Of a DNA stretch of 64,000 nucleotides, positions 44,871 to 54,141 are shown in pieces (the stretch's first letter is position 1; each line of letters starts with the position of its first letter). Location of the stretch: positions 1 to 64,000 of the forward strand of contig JAKASV010000003.1 of NCBI GenBank assembly GCA_021818945.1, written 5' to 3'. Below the pieces are notes generated by a model that did no database searches, was not told the DNA's origin, and saw only the letters and a list, made by a program, of their open reading frames with translations. Position numbers and translations under genes: made by a program. The stretch is from a bacterium. Lineage in GTDB: Bacteria > Babelota > Babeliae > Babelales > Vermiphilaceae.

Positions 44871-46103
44871 ATGATTAATTTAACCAGGTTACGTGAAGAG
44901 CCTCAACGAGTGTTTGCACTTATTAAGAAAAAAGAACCTAATTTTGATATACAACGCCTTCATGAACTTGACGGAAAAGTTCGTGAGGTTCTTTCTGAGG
45001 TAGAATCTTTAAGACAAAAGAAAAATGAGCTTGCGCAAGCTGGAAAAAGCGGTGTTACTCAAGAACTCCGTGATCAATCGATTGCTATCGGTAAAGAGCT
45101 TAAAAATAAAGAGCAGCTGCTTGAAGCCGTTCAAAAAGAATTTGATCTTATGTATCTAGGCTGTCCCAATATCCCCTTTGAGGATGTACCTGAAGGTAAT
45201 AAGGCTGAGAATGTTACGGTAAAAATGGTTGGGGAAAAACCAGAATTTTCGTTTACGATAAAAAATCATCTAGAATTAGGTGAAGCTCTCGGATGGCTCG
45301 ATTTTGAGGCTGGAGCACGTATGAGCGGTAGCCAGTTTGCTATGTACAAGGGCATGGGTGCTCAATTGGTCTATGCCTTGACGCGATTCATGCTAAAGAA
45401 CAATATGAAACACGGCTTTGAAATAATGCTGCCACCTTGTGTTACCAATGAAATATCATTGCTTGTTGCAAGTAATTTTCCAAAATTTCGAGACAATGTA
45501 TATGAGATTCCTGCGGATCATCTCTATTTATCTCCAACTGCAGAAGTTGTACTCACTAACTTATATCGTGAGCATATATTTGGGGATAACCAATTGCCAA
45601 AGCGTATGACATCTTGGACTAGTTGTTTTAGACGAGAAGCCGGTGGCTATGGCGCGACTGAGCGCGGTCTTATAAGGATTCATCAATTTGAAAAAGTGGA
45701 GATTTATACACTCTGTGAGCCTGAACAGGCGCAGCAAGAACATGATCGCATGGTTGCATGTGCTGAAGATATTTTAAAACAACTTGGCTTGCATTACCGT
45801 ATAAGTTTGTTAGCGGCTCAGGATTGTTCATTCCCATCTGCAAAAACCTATGATATTGAAGTATGGTTGCCGGGGCAAAATAGTTATTACGAAGTATCTT
45901 CATCCAGTAACTGTACAGATTTTCAAGCACGTAGGGGATCGATACGCTACAAAAAAAGTGGAATGAAGAAGCCAGAACTTGTTTACACACTTAATACATC
46001 CTCTTTGGCTGTGCCCCGTCTCATGGTAGCGTTACTTGAGACATATCAGCAGGAAGATGGATCTGTTGTATTACCAGAAGTGTTGAACCAATTTATGCTT
46101 TAA
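44871..46103 (+). CDS. serS: Seryl-tRNA synthetase
   Basis: A class II synthetase charging tRNA-Ser. The 410-aa protein has the N-terminal antiparallel coiled coil (about 30-100) and the class II motifs: TSCFRREAGGYGATERGLIR (motif 2) and SSSNCTDFQARRGSIRYK, with NTSSLAVPRLMVALLE (motif 3). It is slightly shorter than the usual 425-430 aa. Confidence 0.97.
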   Translation: MINLTRLREEPQRVFALIKKKEPNFDIQRLHELDGKVREVLSEVESLRQKKNELAQAGKSGVTQELRDQSIAIGKELKNKEQLLEAVQKEFDLMYLGCPNIPFEDVPEGNKAENVTVKMVGEKPEFSFTIKNHLELGEALGWLDFEAGARMSGSQFAMYKGMGAQLVYALTRFMLKNNMKHGFEIMLPPCVTNEISLLVASNFPKFRDNVYEIPADHLYLSPTAEVVLTNLYREHIFGDNQLPKRMTSWTSCFRREAGGYGATERGLIRIHQFEKVEIYTLCEPEQAQQEHDRMVACAEDILKQLGLHYRISLLAAQDCSFPSAKTYDIEVWLPGQNSYYEVSSSSNCTDFQARRGSIRYKKSGMKKPELVYTLNTSSLAVPRLMVALLETYQQEDGSVVLPEVLNQFML

Positions 46104-46109
46104 GTGCTT

Positions 46110-46979
46110 ATGTTATCAAAAGAGATTCTTAAAAAAATTGCTGAAATTGAGATTCATACCCGTCGCATAATGAGTAATACGCTGATGGGTGATAGTCGGT
46201 CTGCTCAAAAAGGCTCGGGTTTTGAATTCAATCAAATTCGTGAGTATCAGATGGGTGATGATGTCAGGTTTATTGATTGGCGTGCCTCTGCCCGCTCGAA
46301 TAAACTTCTTGTAAAAGAATATATTGAAGAACGTAACCGTACTATCATGATCATTCTGGATATTTCACGATCGACGCAATTTACCTCCGACTTGTCGAGT
46401 AATGCCGACATTTTAAAACAGGTAGCTGCTGTACTTGCATTTGTTTCCGGTTACAGCAAAGACCGGGTTGGGCTAATTTTATATTCAGAGACAGTAGAAT
46501 GTTTTGTACCTCCAGCTATGGGACATACTCATGTCCATGAAATTATAAAGCATATTTTTTCTCATGAGGCAAGATCTAAAAAAACCTACGGAGCTGCAGC
46601 ACTTGATCGTTTAAAACAAATGAAAAATCGCAAAGCCGTGGTTTTTATTCTGTCTGATTGCATTGATGATAGCTTAGGTGCAGCTCTAAAATTAGCCTCC
46701 CGTGTATACGAGATAGTTTTGATTCGGTGTCTTGACGCAGTTGAGCGTGATCTGCCTAATGCAGGATTTTTACCTGTAATTGATCCTGAAACTGGTAAAA
46801 GCTGTGTGCTGGATACTCGCTCCAAACAACGTATGGGGATTCGGGCATATCTTGAAGAAAGAGCTTTAGAGCAGCGTAAATTATATTCAAAATATAGTCT
46901 AGATTGTCTTGACCTTACCAATAATGAAACTTTTATTGACGAAGTTGTTAGATTCTTTCGTCGTCGCATGACATACTAG
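46110..46979 (+). CDS. DUF58-domain protein (BatD/MoxR-associated type)
   Basis: A 289-aa protein beginning MLSKEILKKIAEIEIHTRR with the signature GSGFEFNQIREYQMGDDVRF and IDWRASARSN. It continues into a von Willebrand A-like fold (MIILDISRSTQF, a DxSxS MIDAS). DUF58 proteins are usually encoded with a MoxR ATPase and VWA (Bat) proteins and are thought to help assemble complexes. Here only one partner follows. ATG 46110 is chosen over the GTG 6 bp upstream. It starts 7 bp after serS. Confidence 0.88.
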   Translation: MLSKEILKKIAEIEIHTRRIMSNTLMGDSRSAQKGSGFEFNQIREYQMGDDVRFIDWRASARSNKLLVKEYIEERNRTIMIILDISRSTQFTSDLSSNADILKQVAAVLAFVSGYSKDRVGLILYSETVECFVPPAMGHTHVHEIIKHIFSHEARSKKTYGAAALDRLKQMKNRKAVVFILSDCIDDSLGAALKLASRVYEIVLIRCLDAVERDLPNAGFLPVIDPETGKSCVLDTRSKQRMGIRAYLEERALEQRKLYSKYSLDCLDLTNNETFIDEVVRFFRRRMTY

Positions 46980-46988
46980 GGGACATCT

Positions 46989-47504
46989 ATGAGTACACCG
47001 CGCATGGATGAGTTTTATGATATTTATGGGATTTGGCATATACCTTGGTGGCAAAGAACAGTTGTCAAAAATGTTGTTTGGGCACTAGCCATAATTTTAC
47101 TTATGACATTGATTATTTTTCTTGTAAAAAAATTTTCAAAAAGAAAAATAAAACTATCGGCTTGTGATGTTGCTTTAAGAGATTTGGCCTCATTAGGAAC
47201 TTCTGATATACTTAATGAGCATAAATCGCGGGTTTTTTATTCTCGATTAACAGAGACTATAAAAAAATATCTAGTTAGTCGTTATGGTTTTGATATATAT
47301 GGCAAGACTGATAAAGAGGTTCTAACTTATTTAGATGATCAGGTTACATTTCCCCGAGACTTATTGCCAGTGCTTCAGGAGATTTTGAGCCATGCAAGTG
47401 CTATTAAGTTTGCGAATGTTTCGGGAGTTGTAGAACAGATGGAGAAAGATCTTGCCTTAAGTGTGCGATTAATAAAAGAAACGATGCCATTGCCATCTCG
47501 ATAA
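46989..47504 (+). CDS. Single-span membrane protein of a Bat-type operon (DUF4381-like)
   Basis: A 171-aa protein with a cytoplasm-facing start, IYGIWHIPWWQ motif, one transmembrane segment (about 30-47) and a soluble helical domain (RVFYSRLTETIKKYLVSRYG). It resembles the DUF4381 proteins found between DUF58 and VWA genes in Bat operons. The VWA and MoxR genes expected beside it are not in the window. Confidence 0.72.
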   Translation: MSTPRMDEFYDIYGIWHIPWWQRTVVKNVVWALAIILLMTLIIFLVKKFSKRKIKLSACDVALRDLASLGTSDILNEHKSRVFYSRLTETIKKYLVSRYGFDIYGKTDKEVLTYLDDQVTFPRDLLPVLQEILSHASAIKFANVSGVVEQMEKDLALSVRLIKETMPLPSR

Positions 47505-47531
47505 TTGCATTGTATGCATAGAGGGACTTAG

Positions 47532-48680
47532 GTGCAATTTGTAATGTCTGATCCAATATGTTCATTTTATATACATTGGCCGTTTTGTCGCACTCGATGC
47601 TCATATTGCCCTTTTATTGCGCTGGCTTGTCATGATGAATATATGGAGCGATATTATCATGCTTTGATAGCAGAAATTGGCTTATTTGCGGATAAAAATA
47701 AGGGTTGTTCTCTTTCTACTTTGTATATTGGGGGAGGGACACCGAGCACCTGGCCAGACAACTTACTACTTGACACGTCTGGTAAAATTATAAGTGTATT
47801 TTGTACAGAGCGACTTCAAGAAGTTACCATAGAAGTTAATCCCGGTACAGTGCGGCGTGAACAGTTAGTTTTGTGGCGACGATGCGGGATTAATAGACTT
47901 AGTATAGGTGTTCAGTATGCAGATCCAGAGGTATTGGCCTTACTCAATAGGTTTCAATCACCGCAAGAAGTACAGGAGCTGCTTTTTAGTGCCTCCGCAG
48001 AGTTTGACAATATTTCTGTCGATCTTATGCTTGGCTTACCTGGCGTTACTGATGTATGTTGGAAACGTTTTATTAACGAGGTTGTAACATGGCCTATCAC
48101 TCATATTTCTCTTTACTGTCTGATGGTCCATGAACATACGCCATTTTTTTATAAAGTCGAACGTGGTGAAATTAGTTTGCCGGATGAAGAGTTGGTTGCT
48201 GATTTATATTGTTGGTCCATAGAATTTTTAGCTATGCATGGGTTTATGCAATATGAAGTGTCAAATTTTGCACGTCAAGGTTATGAGTCTCAGCATAATA
48301 CTGTCTATTGGGACAGAAAACCTTATAAAGGGTTTGGGCTTGGGGCCTGTTCCTTTGACGGGGATCGGCGCTTTATGAATGAGCAGAACCTTTTGCAGTA
48401 TATACAGATGCTTGAACAAGGTAAAAATCCTACTATGTTTTTTGAGCAATTAAGCAAGGATGATGTTCGACTAGAAAAGATAATGCTTGGACTGCGAAGA
48501 TCTGTCGGAATCCGCTATGAATTAGTAACTGAAGGTTTATCGTCGGATAAACGATCTGAAATTGAATCGAAAGTTCAACAATTATGTGCATCTGGTTTAC
48601 TGCAGATCTTAGACGGAGTTGTTAAACTTACTCATGCTGGCTTTGTGGTAGAACAAGAACTAATAGCAGAGCTAGCATAG
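47532..48680 (+). CDS. hemW: HemW-like radical SAM protein
   Basis: A 382-aa radical SAM enzyme with CRTRCSYC (C-x3-C-x2-C cluster), GGGTPST, EVNPGT and GINRLSIGVQ, and the C-terminal HemW domain with DVRLEKIMLGLRR. HemW relatives transfer or insert heme and were long misannotated as oxygen-independent coproporphyrinogen oxidases. No heme gene is near. GTG 47532 follows GAGGG at good spacing; ATG 47544 is the alternative. Confidence 0.9.
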   Translation: MQFVMSDPICSFYIHWPFCRTRCSYCPFIALACHDEYMERYYHALIAEIGLFADKNKGCSLSTLYIGGGTPSTWPDNLLLDTSGKIISVFCTERLQEVTIEVNPGTVRREQLVLWRRCGINRLSIGVQYADPEVLALLNRFQSPQEVQELLFSASAEFDNISVDLMLGLPGVTDVCWKRFINEVVTWPITHISLYCLMVHEHTPFFYKVERGEISLPDEELVADLYCWSIEFLAMHGFMQYEVSNFARQGYESQHNTVYWDRKPYKGFGLGACSFDGDRRFMNEQNLLQYIQMLEQGKNPTMFFEQLSKDDVRLEKIMLGLRRSVGIRYELVTEGLSSDKRSEIESKVQQLCASGLLQILDGVVKLTHAGFVVEQELIAELA

Positions 48681-48759
48681 GTTTTTTGTCAAGGTAATGA
48701 GATGTATTTAGGTGTGGTATTTTTTTCTTTTTTTATTTTTAGATGCGATGGAGTACTCT

Positions 48760-49221
48760 ATGGCAAAACATGTGGGCGTTAAACTTCCTGATGATTTGAT
48801 AAAAGTTTTAAAAAGTGGTCGTACAGTAGGGGTATTATCAACTTTTTCTGAAAAAGGATTACCCCATACTACGCCGATTCAATGTGTATACCCTAAAGGT
48901 CTTGAGAGTATTTTGATTTCGATCCATAAGGATCATACTGGTTATCATAATATGGTATGGCAAAAGAAAGTTATGATGTGCTTTATGGACGAAGGAAACG
49001 TTGCCTACAGTGTTTTGGCTCGTTCAGGTGTTGTACGTGCGCCTTCATTAGTCCATCCATTAATGAATGTTGTTCGCCTTGATATCATAGATATTAAAAG
49101 CGATCGATCTGTTCTGGTAAAAGTGGACAAAGGTATTCAATGGAGTTATACATCACCGGATGCGGAAGAACTTTCAAAGGCATTACTCAATGAATTGAAA
49201 GAATTGGCCGAAACATTATAA
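48760..49221 (+). CDS. Pyridoxamine-5'-phosphate-oxidase-like flavin protein
   Basis: A 153-aa split-barrel protein. GRTVGVLSTFSEKGLPHTTP is the typical first strand pair of PNPOx-like proteins. It is shorter than PdxH and probably an FMN or F420-type oxidoreductase of unknown substrate. ATG 48760 has GGAG 8 nt upstream. Confidence 0.75.
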   Translation: MAKHVGVKLPDDLIKVLKSGRTVGVLSTFSEKGLPHTTPIQCVYPKGLESILISIHKDHTGYHNMVWQKKVMMCFMDEGNVAYSVLARSGVVRAPSLVHPLMNVVRLDIIDIKSDRSVLVKVDKGIQWSYTSPDAEELSKALLNELKELAETL

Positions 49222-49261
49222 AATTGAAAAATGGTAGTATTACAGCTCATAAGGAGTTATT

Positions 49262-50515
49262 ATGTGTAGGCTAGTATGGAGCATATTATTGGGTGTATGT
49301 GGAATATCGTGTGCGATCATGTATGGAGCGCAGCCAGACATAAATCCTGTACCAAAGGCTTTGGAGCGGGCAAGGTCTAGTCTGCCCATGGGTACGGGTG
49401 TCCAAGCTCAAACTATGTTACCAGCAAGTGTGGCTACTTCAAAAAAAGAACAGGTTGCAATGCCTGGCGCTCCTGCCCTTCCTCCAACAAAAGAGCTGGC
49501 TTTCGAACCTCAAAAATCATTTGTTAATACCGTAACTGGGCGAACACAGATTGCTATGCCTGTGGTTAGCCCAGCGATAACGCCTACTGCACCTTCTGTC
49601 CCAAGCACACCTACGCAAGCGGCAGCAGTACCTGAAGAAATTAAAAGTATTGATACAATGGATCTTGAGCAGCCTGAAGGTAATTGGCTTACCAAGAGGA
49701 TCTGGTGGGAACATGCTAAGGATAAGTACAAAGAATGCCGCGAGGTATTTGAGAAGATATTTGCTTCGCGCATGACTTTTTTAGAGCATCGAGCAGAAAT
49801 TGAGAAAACGACGTTTGGCCCCTTTTATAGAGAAATTGGTCTTGAACAAGCAGAAGTGCAAGAGGTATTAACCTCGTTAATCGACTATATAGAGCAAGAG
49901 CGTGAAGAAACTGGCTATTTAGATGAAAAAGTACGTGCATATCGTGATAAGATTTCTGCAGCAAAAAAGGATTTGGAGCAATTAAAGCTGGATATCGATA
50001 CAATAAATAATATTGATATTGCGATAGATAAAGCAATAAATACCTTGAGCAGCAAAATTAATGAAGCTCATCGCTTTGAACAATCTGCTTGGGATGAATT
50101 TGAAGCTATTGCTCATGAATTGAGTGATAAAAGAGCATATGAGCGATACTATGTTATTGATGGCATCCATAAAAATTTAAAAGAACTTCAAAAGTATATT
50201 GAAGGCGAATTTACAACTTATTTTAATCAGCTAATTCAACAGGCAACAGATAAAACTGAACGGGCGAAAAAGGAAATAAAAACTCTTAAGGAGCAGGACA
50301 TAGATCTTCAAGAACAAGCTAGTCTGCTCGTTTCTGAAGAGCAAGCAAAAGAGGATGAGCAATCCAGGCGAGAGGCCCAAAAAGCCGCGGAAGAAGCCAA
50401 AAAAGCAGCTGAGGCGGCAAAGGTTACATTTCTTTGCAAAATATGGAACAGTTTAATAGGTGGATTGAAGAACTTATGGAACCTTATCTTTGGCTGGTGG
50501 CTATTTAAGCTATAA
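49262..50515 (+). CDS. Secreted coiled-coil protein with Trp-rich hydrophobic tail
   Basis: A 417-aa protein, not a family I recognise. Residues 1-23 are a signal peptide. Residues 24-125 are a Pro/Ala/Thr-rich linker. Residues about 140-390 are long charged coiled coils, ending in an Ala/Lys/Glu-rich helix (EEAKKAAEAAK). The last 25 residues are hydrophobic and aromatic (NSLIGGLKNLWNLIFGWWLF), perhaps a membrane-inserting or anchoring end. AAGGAG precedes the ATG. Confidence 0.75.
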   Translation: MCRLVWSILLGVCGISCAIMYGAQPDINPVPKALERARSSLPMGTGVQAQTMLPASVATSKKEQVAMPGAPALPPTKELAFEPQKSFVNTVTGRTQIAMPVVSPAITPTAPSVPSTPTQAAAVPEEIKSIDTMDLEQPEGNWLTKRIWWEHAKDKYKECREVFEKIFASRMTFLEHRAEIEKTTFGPFYREIGLEQAEVQEVLTSLIDYIEQEREETGYLDEKVRAYRDKISAAKKDLEQLKLDIDTINNIDIAIDKAINTLSSKINEAHRFEQSAWDEFEAIAHELSDKRAYERYYVIDGIHKNLKELQKYIEGEFTTYFNQLIQQATDKTERAKKEIKTLKEQDIDLQEQASLLVSEEQAKEDEQSRREAQKAAEEAKKAAEAAKVTFLCKIWNSLIGGLKNLWNLIFGWWLFKL

Positions 50516-50597
50516 AATAAGGCCAAAAAATTTATGCAAAAAGTTTGATAAGCTGCCTTACATATGATACAATTACTATCATATTGACGATTGACAT

Positions 50598-50684
50598 GCC
50601 GAAGTGGTGAAATTGGCAGACACGCAGCCTTGAGGTGGCTGTGGGAGAAATCCTGTAGGGGTTCGAGTCCCCTCTTCGGCACCA
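50598..50684 (+). tRNA. tRNA-Leu (GAG anticodon)
   Basis: An 87-nt cloverleaf with acceptor GCCGAAG, anticodon stem CAGCC/GGCTG around TTGAGGT (anticodon GAG), a long variable arm and encoded CCA. Class II shape and anticodon identify Leu. Confidence 0.95.
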
Positions 50685-50748
50685 TTTAATTGATGAAATT
50701 GGTAAAAGCATAGTTGTTTTCAAAAAGGCAGTAGAGAAGGGTTATTTT

Positions 50749-52293
50749 ATGAATTTAACTAGTAGCAGATTTAATGTAATGTCCTTTGGATTCTGGGTTC
50801 TTCTGGCAATTGGGTGTATTGTTATACTCTATCCACTTCGCGAAAAATTACGATTTGGAATTGATCTTGTAGGTGGGACCTACATAACCCTCGAGGTACA
50901 AACTGATAAAGCAGTCGAAGCAATGCTCGCTGAAAAAATGCAGGCATTATCTGACAAACTGAGAAAATCAAAATTACCATTACCTACCACTAAAGAAGTA
51001 AAAAATGAAACTTTGATTTTAACATTTGATAATCTTGATGCTCTTCAGGCTGTAGCATCTTCTTTAACGCTCTCTGAACCACAACTTAAGCAAACTGTTG
51101 AAGGTACGACCTTAAAACTTCAGTTTGAGGAAAAATTCGCCAAGCGAATAAAAGAAGAGGCGGTTCGCAATGATATTGATGTTCTCCATTCACGTCTTAA
51201 CACGTTGAATGTTGAAGAAACACCAATCACCAAACGTGGTGAAAAAAATATTGTTGTAGAATTGCCAGGCATTGATGATCCTCAAAAAGCTAAAGCGATG
51301 ATCGGTAAAGTAGCCAAGCTTGAATTTAAGCTCGTTGAACGTGCAGGCGCTAGCCGTGAAGACATTTTATATGAGCTTGAAGGTCAAGAGCTTCCTCCAG
51401 ATAAAGAAATTCTGCAGGGAAAAGAAGGTCAATTTTACTTATTGTCAAAGTATACTGACATTACCGGTAAATTACTCAAAGAGGCCAAGGCTGGGCTAGG
51501 TGGGCACACAGGTGTTGAACCCGTAGTGAAGTTCCAATTTAACGATGCTGGCTCTGAAAAATTTTATGAATTAACACGTAAAAATTTTGGCAAACAGCTG
51601 GCTATTGTGTTGGATGGCCAAGTACTTCTTGCACCTACGATCCAGCAAGCTTTAAAAGGTAGTGGTGAAATTACAGGAATGGGTTCTGCAGATGCTTGCA
51701 AAGAATTGGCAGTTTTACTTAAGTCCGGAGCATTCGCTGCACCGGTTACTTTTGAAGAAGAACGTCAGATCGGGCCATCACTTGGTTCAGAATTGATCCG
51801 CAAAGGCTTGCTTTCATGCCTGATCGGGTTGCTTTTATTACTGATCTTTGCAATATTTTTCTATAAATTGTCGGGTGTTTTGACGTTCATTGCTTTGCTC
51901 TACAATCTCTTGCTGATCTTGGTTGGCATGTACTGGTTAGGTGCGACATTAACTATGCCAGGTATTGCCGGTTTAGTTTTGACCGTCGGTATGGCTATTG
52001 ACTGTTCGATCTTGATTTATGAACGAATTCGAGAAGAGTTAGGCGCTGGTGTAACTGTCAAAAAAGCAGTAAATAATGGTTTTTCAGATGCCTTAGTTGT
52101 TATTCTCGATTCTAATATTACTCATTTACTAACAGCTATTGTGCTGTATAAATTTGGTACTGGACCAATTCAAGGATTTGCCGTAACATGGATGCTCGGT
52201 ACTCTTGCAACCTTAATTACGGGCTTGACCTTCTTGCGAACTATGTTTAACTTTATCCTGGACTTCTTTAATGTTCAAAAATTGAGCATTTAA
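50749..52293 (+). CDS. secD: Protein translocase subunit SecD
   Basis: SecD with SecF uses the proton motive force to pull exported proteins through SecYEG. The 514-aa protein has an N-terminal anchor (about 12-28), FGIDLVGGTYITLEV (the D1 motif), a large periplasmic region and a C-terminal bundle of five membrane segments with GMAIDCSILIYERIREEL. It is complete, but SecF does not follow; a tRNA gene comes next. Confidence 0.95.
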   Translation: MNLTSSRFNVMSFGFWVLLAIGCIVILYPLREKLRFGIDLVGGTYITLEVQTDKAVEAMLAEKMQALSDKLRKSKLPLPTTKEVKNETLILTFDNLDALQAVASSLTLSEPQLKQTVEGTTLKLQFEEKFAKRIKEEAVRNDIDVLHSRLNTLNVEETPITKRGEKNIVVELPGIDDPQKAKAMIGKVAKLEFKLVERAGASREDILYELEGQELPPDKEILQGKEGQFYLLSKYTDITGKLLKEAKAGLGGHTGVEPVVKFQFNDAGSEKFYELTRKNFGKQLAIVLDGQVLLAPTIQQALKGSGEITGMGSADACKELAVLLKSGAFAAPVTFEEERQIGPSLGSELIRKGLLSCLIGLLLLLIFAIFFYKLSGVLTFIALLYNLLLILVGMYWLGATLTMPGIAGLVLTVGMAIDCSILIYERIREELGAGVTVKKAVNNGFSDALVVILDSNITHLLTAIVLYKFGTGPIQGFAVTWMLGTLATLITGLTFLRTMFNFILDFFNVQKLSI

Positions 52294-52302
52294 CATTTGG
52301 AT

Positions 52303-52379
52303 GGCGGCGTAGCTCAGCTGGTTAGAGCGGCGGAATCATAATCCGTAGGTCCGGGGTTCAAGTCCCTGCGCCGCCACCA
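52303..52379 (+). tRNA. tRNA-Met (CAU anticodon, elongator type)
   Basis: A 77-nt cloverleaf. Acceptor GGCGGCG, anticodon loop ATCATAA on stem GCGGA/TCCGT, T arm CGGGG-TTCAAGT-CCCTG, encoded CCA. The acceptor has G4-C69 and G5-C68, lacking the TilS pairs of tRNA-Ile2, and lacks the initiator features (GGG/CCC anticodon stem). Elongator Met is favoured. Confidence 0.93.
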
Positions 52380-52398
52380 ATTAGAAACAAAAAAAGAG

Positions 52399-53025
52399 AT
52401 GAAGATTAAAGATCTTGTAAATGTTCCCAATGTTCTTACGTTGATTCGGCTGATAGTATCTCCTATCATGTTGCCTGTTCTGCTTGTGTATCTGTTGCCG
52501 TGGAATATTTTTTGGCTAAATGGTCTTTTAGCTTGTTTGTTTGTCTTGTTTAGCATAACTGATTTTTTTGATGGATATCTAGCCCGTCGCTATGCACAGG
52601 TCAGTTCTTTCGGCCGTTTTCTAGATCCGATAGCAGATAAGTTTCTTATTTTTTCTACATTAGTAGCGTTACTTGCTATCAACAAAATTTTTTTTGTGTG
52701 GGTGCTTATTTTAATTGGTCGTGAATTTTTTGTTCTTGGCTTACGCCAGATTGCGTTGGAGAATAATCTCTCAATCCATGTATCATGGTTTGGCAAGATC
52801 AAGACAATGTTTCAGTTGCTTTATCTTACTGTTCTAATTCTTAATCCCTATCATTCATTTGAAAGAACAGGTCTGAGTAGATTTGTGAAAGATATGTATT
52901 ATGCACCAGGTTGGAGTGCCATTGAAGCGCTGCTTATGGTTGCTGCTGTTTCTATGGCTATCATTTCTGCCCAACGTTACTATCATGCGTTTGTTGTACT
53001 ATATCTGCAGAAAAAACATACATAG
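52399..53025 (+). CDS. pgsA: CDP-diacylglycerol-glycerol-3-phosphate phosphatidyltransferase
   Basis: First step of phosphatidylglycerol synthesis. The 208-aa membrane protein has the CDP-alcohol signature in TDFFDGYLARR and FGRFLDPIADK (DGxxAR...GxxxDxxxD) and several membrane spans. It starts 19 bp after the tRNA and may be processed from the same transcript. Confidence 0.93.
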   Translation: MKIKDLVNVPNVLTLIRLIVSPIMLPVLLVYLLPWNIFWLNGLLACLFVLFSITDFFDGYLARRYAQVSSFGRFLDPIADKFLIFSTLVALLAINKIFFVWVLILIGREFFVLGLRQIALENNLSIHVSWFGKIKTMFQLLYLTVLILNPYHSFERTGLSRFVKDMYYAPGWSAIEALLMVAAVSMAIISAQRYYHAFVVLYLQKKHT

Positions 53026-53049
53026 TTAATCAATTAAAACTATTTTTTT
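53022..53049 (+). terminator. Weak terminator after pgsA
   Basis: ATAGTT (53022-53027) and AACTAT (53038-53043) form a short stem followed by a T-run to 53049, between convergent pgsA and gap. Confidence 0.3.
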
Positions 53050-54052
53050 ATGAGACTTTTACGAGAAAATCTTTTAGCCGTTCGCAGTAGCCCCATTCGT
53101 TATCATACCACCCAAAAACTTGGGCCATATGGCCTTGGGCGACTGTCAAAAGGCTGTCAATAATAACTGAATAGGGGTTATTAGAATAATCGCTAGAAAC
53201 GAGTGGCTCTTCCGTGTAAGCCATAATTGCTGAGAATTTTTCTTGAGCTGCTTTCTTTAGAGCGTTGTTAACGATTTCTGAGGTTAGTTCTTGTCCACTA
53301 GTAAAGACTAAATCAATAATCGAGACTTTAGCAACGGGAACACGTAATGCCATGCCACTGAATCGACACCCCATGCCTGGTAATACTGCATCCACCACTG
53401 AGCAGACGCCTGTGGTTGTGGGAATAATATTAAGGGCGGCTGCGCGCGATCGTCGTGGATCATCAGCTCCAATGTCCAGCAGTACCTGTGTATTTGTATA
53501 TGCATGAACAGTAGTCATAATACATTGTTTAATAGTAAAGGCTTGGTCGAGTGCTTTGAGCATAGGTACCAGTGCATTGGTTGTACAACTTCCTAGCGAT
53601 ACAATGCGATCTTTTTTGGGATCAAATGCCTCATCATTGATGCCAGGGACTATGATGACATCAGGATTATGTGCTGGGGCCGTAATCAATATATGCCGTG
53701 CGCCCGCAGTTTCTATATGGAGCAAGGCTTTTTCTCGTTTGGTAAAATGCCCTGAAGCATCAACTACCCAATCTATGGAGCGCTTGGACCATTGAATTTG
53801 TTTAGGATCAAGTTCTGCAATGATTTCTATTTTTGAATCATTGATATGCAGAATATTGTCTTCTATATGTACATCGCCCGGATACATGCCCATAAGAGTA
53901 TCATATTTAAAAGTATGAGCTACTTGGGCTATTGGGCCCTTGCCAATATTTATAGTTGCTACTTCTATTTTTTTCGATGCTTGAGGATCTTGTAAAATAG
54001 TTCGCAAAAACGTTTTGCCAATGCGGCCGAATCCATTTATTGCTATACGCAT
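53048..54052 (-). CDS. gap: Glyceraldehyde-3-phosphate dehydrogenase
   Basis: A glycolytic NAD-dependent enzyme of 334 aa. It shows the dinucleotide fold INGFGRIGK, the catalytic SCTTNAL (Cys near 152), TVHAYTNTQ (His) and the C-terminal WYDNEWGY. Glycolysis genes other than this are not in the window. Confidence 0.97.
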   Translation of the reverse strand: MRIAINGFGRIGKTFLRTILQDPQASKKIEVATINIGKGPIAQVAHTFKYDTLMGMYPGDVHIEDNILHINDSKIEIIAELDPKQIQWSKRSIDWVVDASGHFTKREKALLHIETAGARHILITAPAHNPDVIIVPGINDEAFDPKKDRIVSLGSCTTNALVPMLKALDQAFTIKQCIMTTVHAYTNTQVLLDIGADDPRRSRAAALNIIPTTTGVCSVVDAVLPGMGCRFSGMALRVPVAKVSIIDLVFTSGQELTSEIVNNALKKAAQEKFSAIMAYTEEPLVSSDYSNNPYSVIIDSLLTVAQGHMAQVFGWYDNEWGYCERLKDFLVKVS

Positions 54053-54141
54053 CTTGATTCCTCAGTAAAATGGTGCTGACAAACAGTGTATAACAAATAA
54101 TGTATCATGAAGCATGTGTAAAAGCCAAGATTCGTGCGCAG

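Noticed and set aside
47532..48680. Coproporphyrinogen III oxidase (HemN)
   Set aside because: The CxxxCxxC spacing and C-terminal domain fit HemW better, and no heme genes are near.
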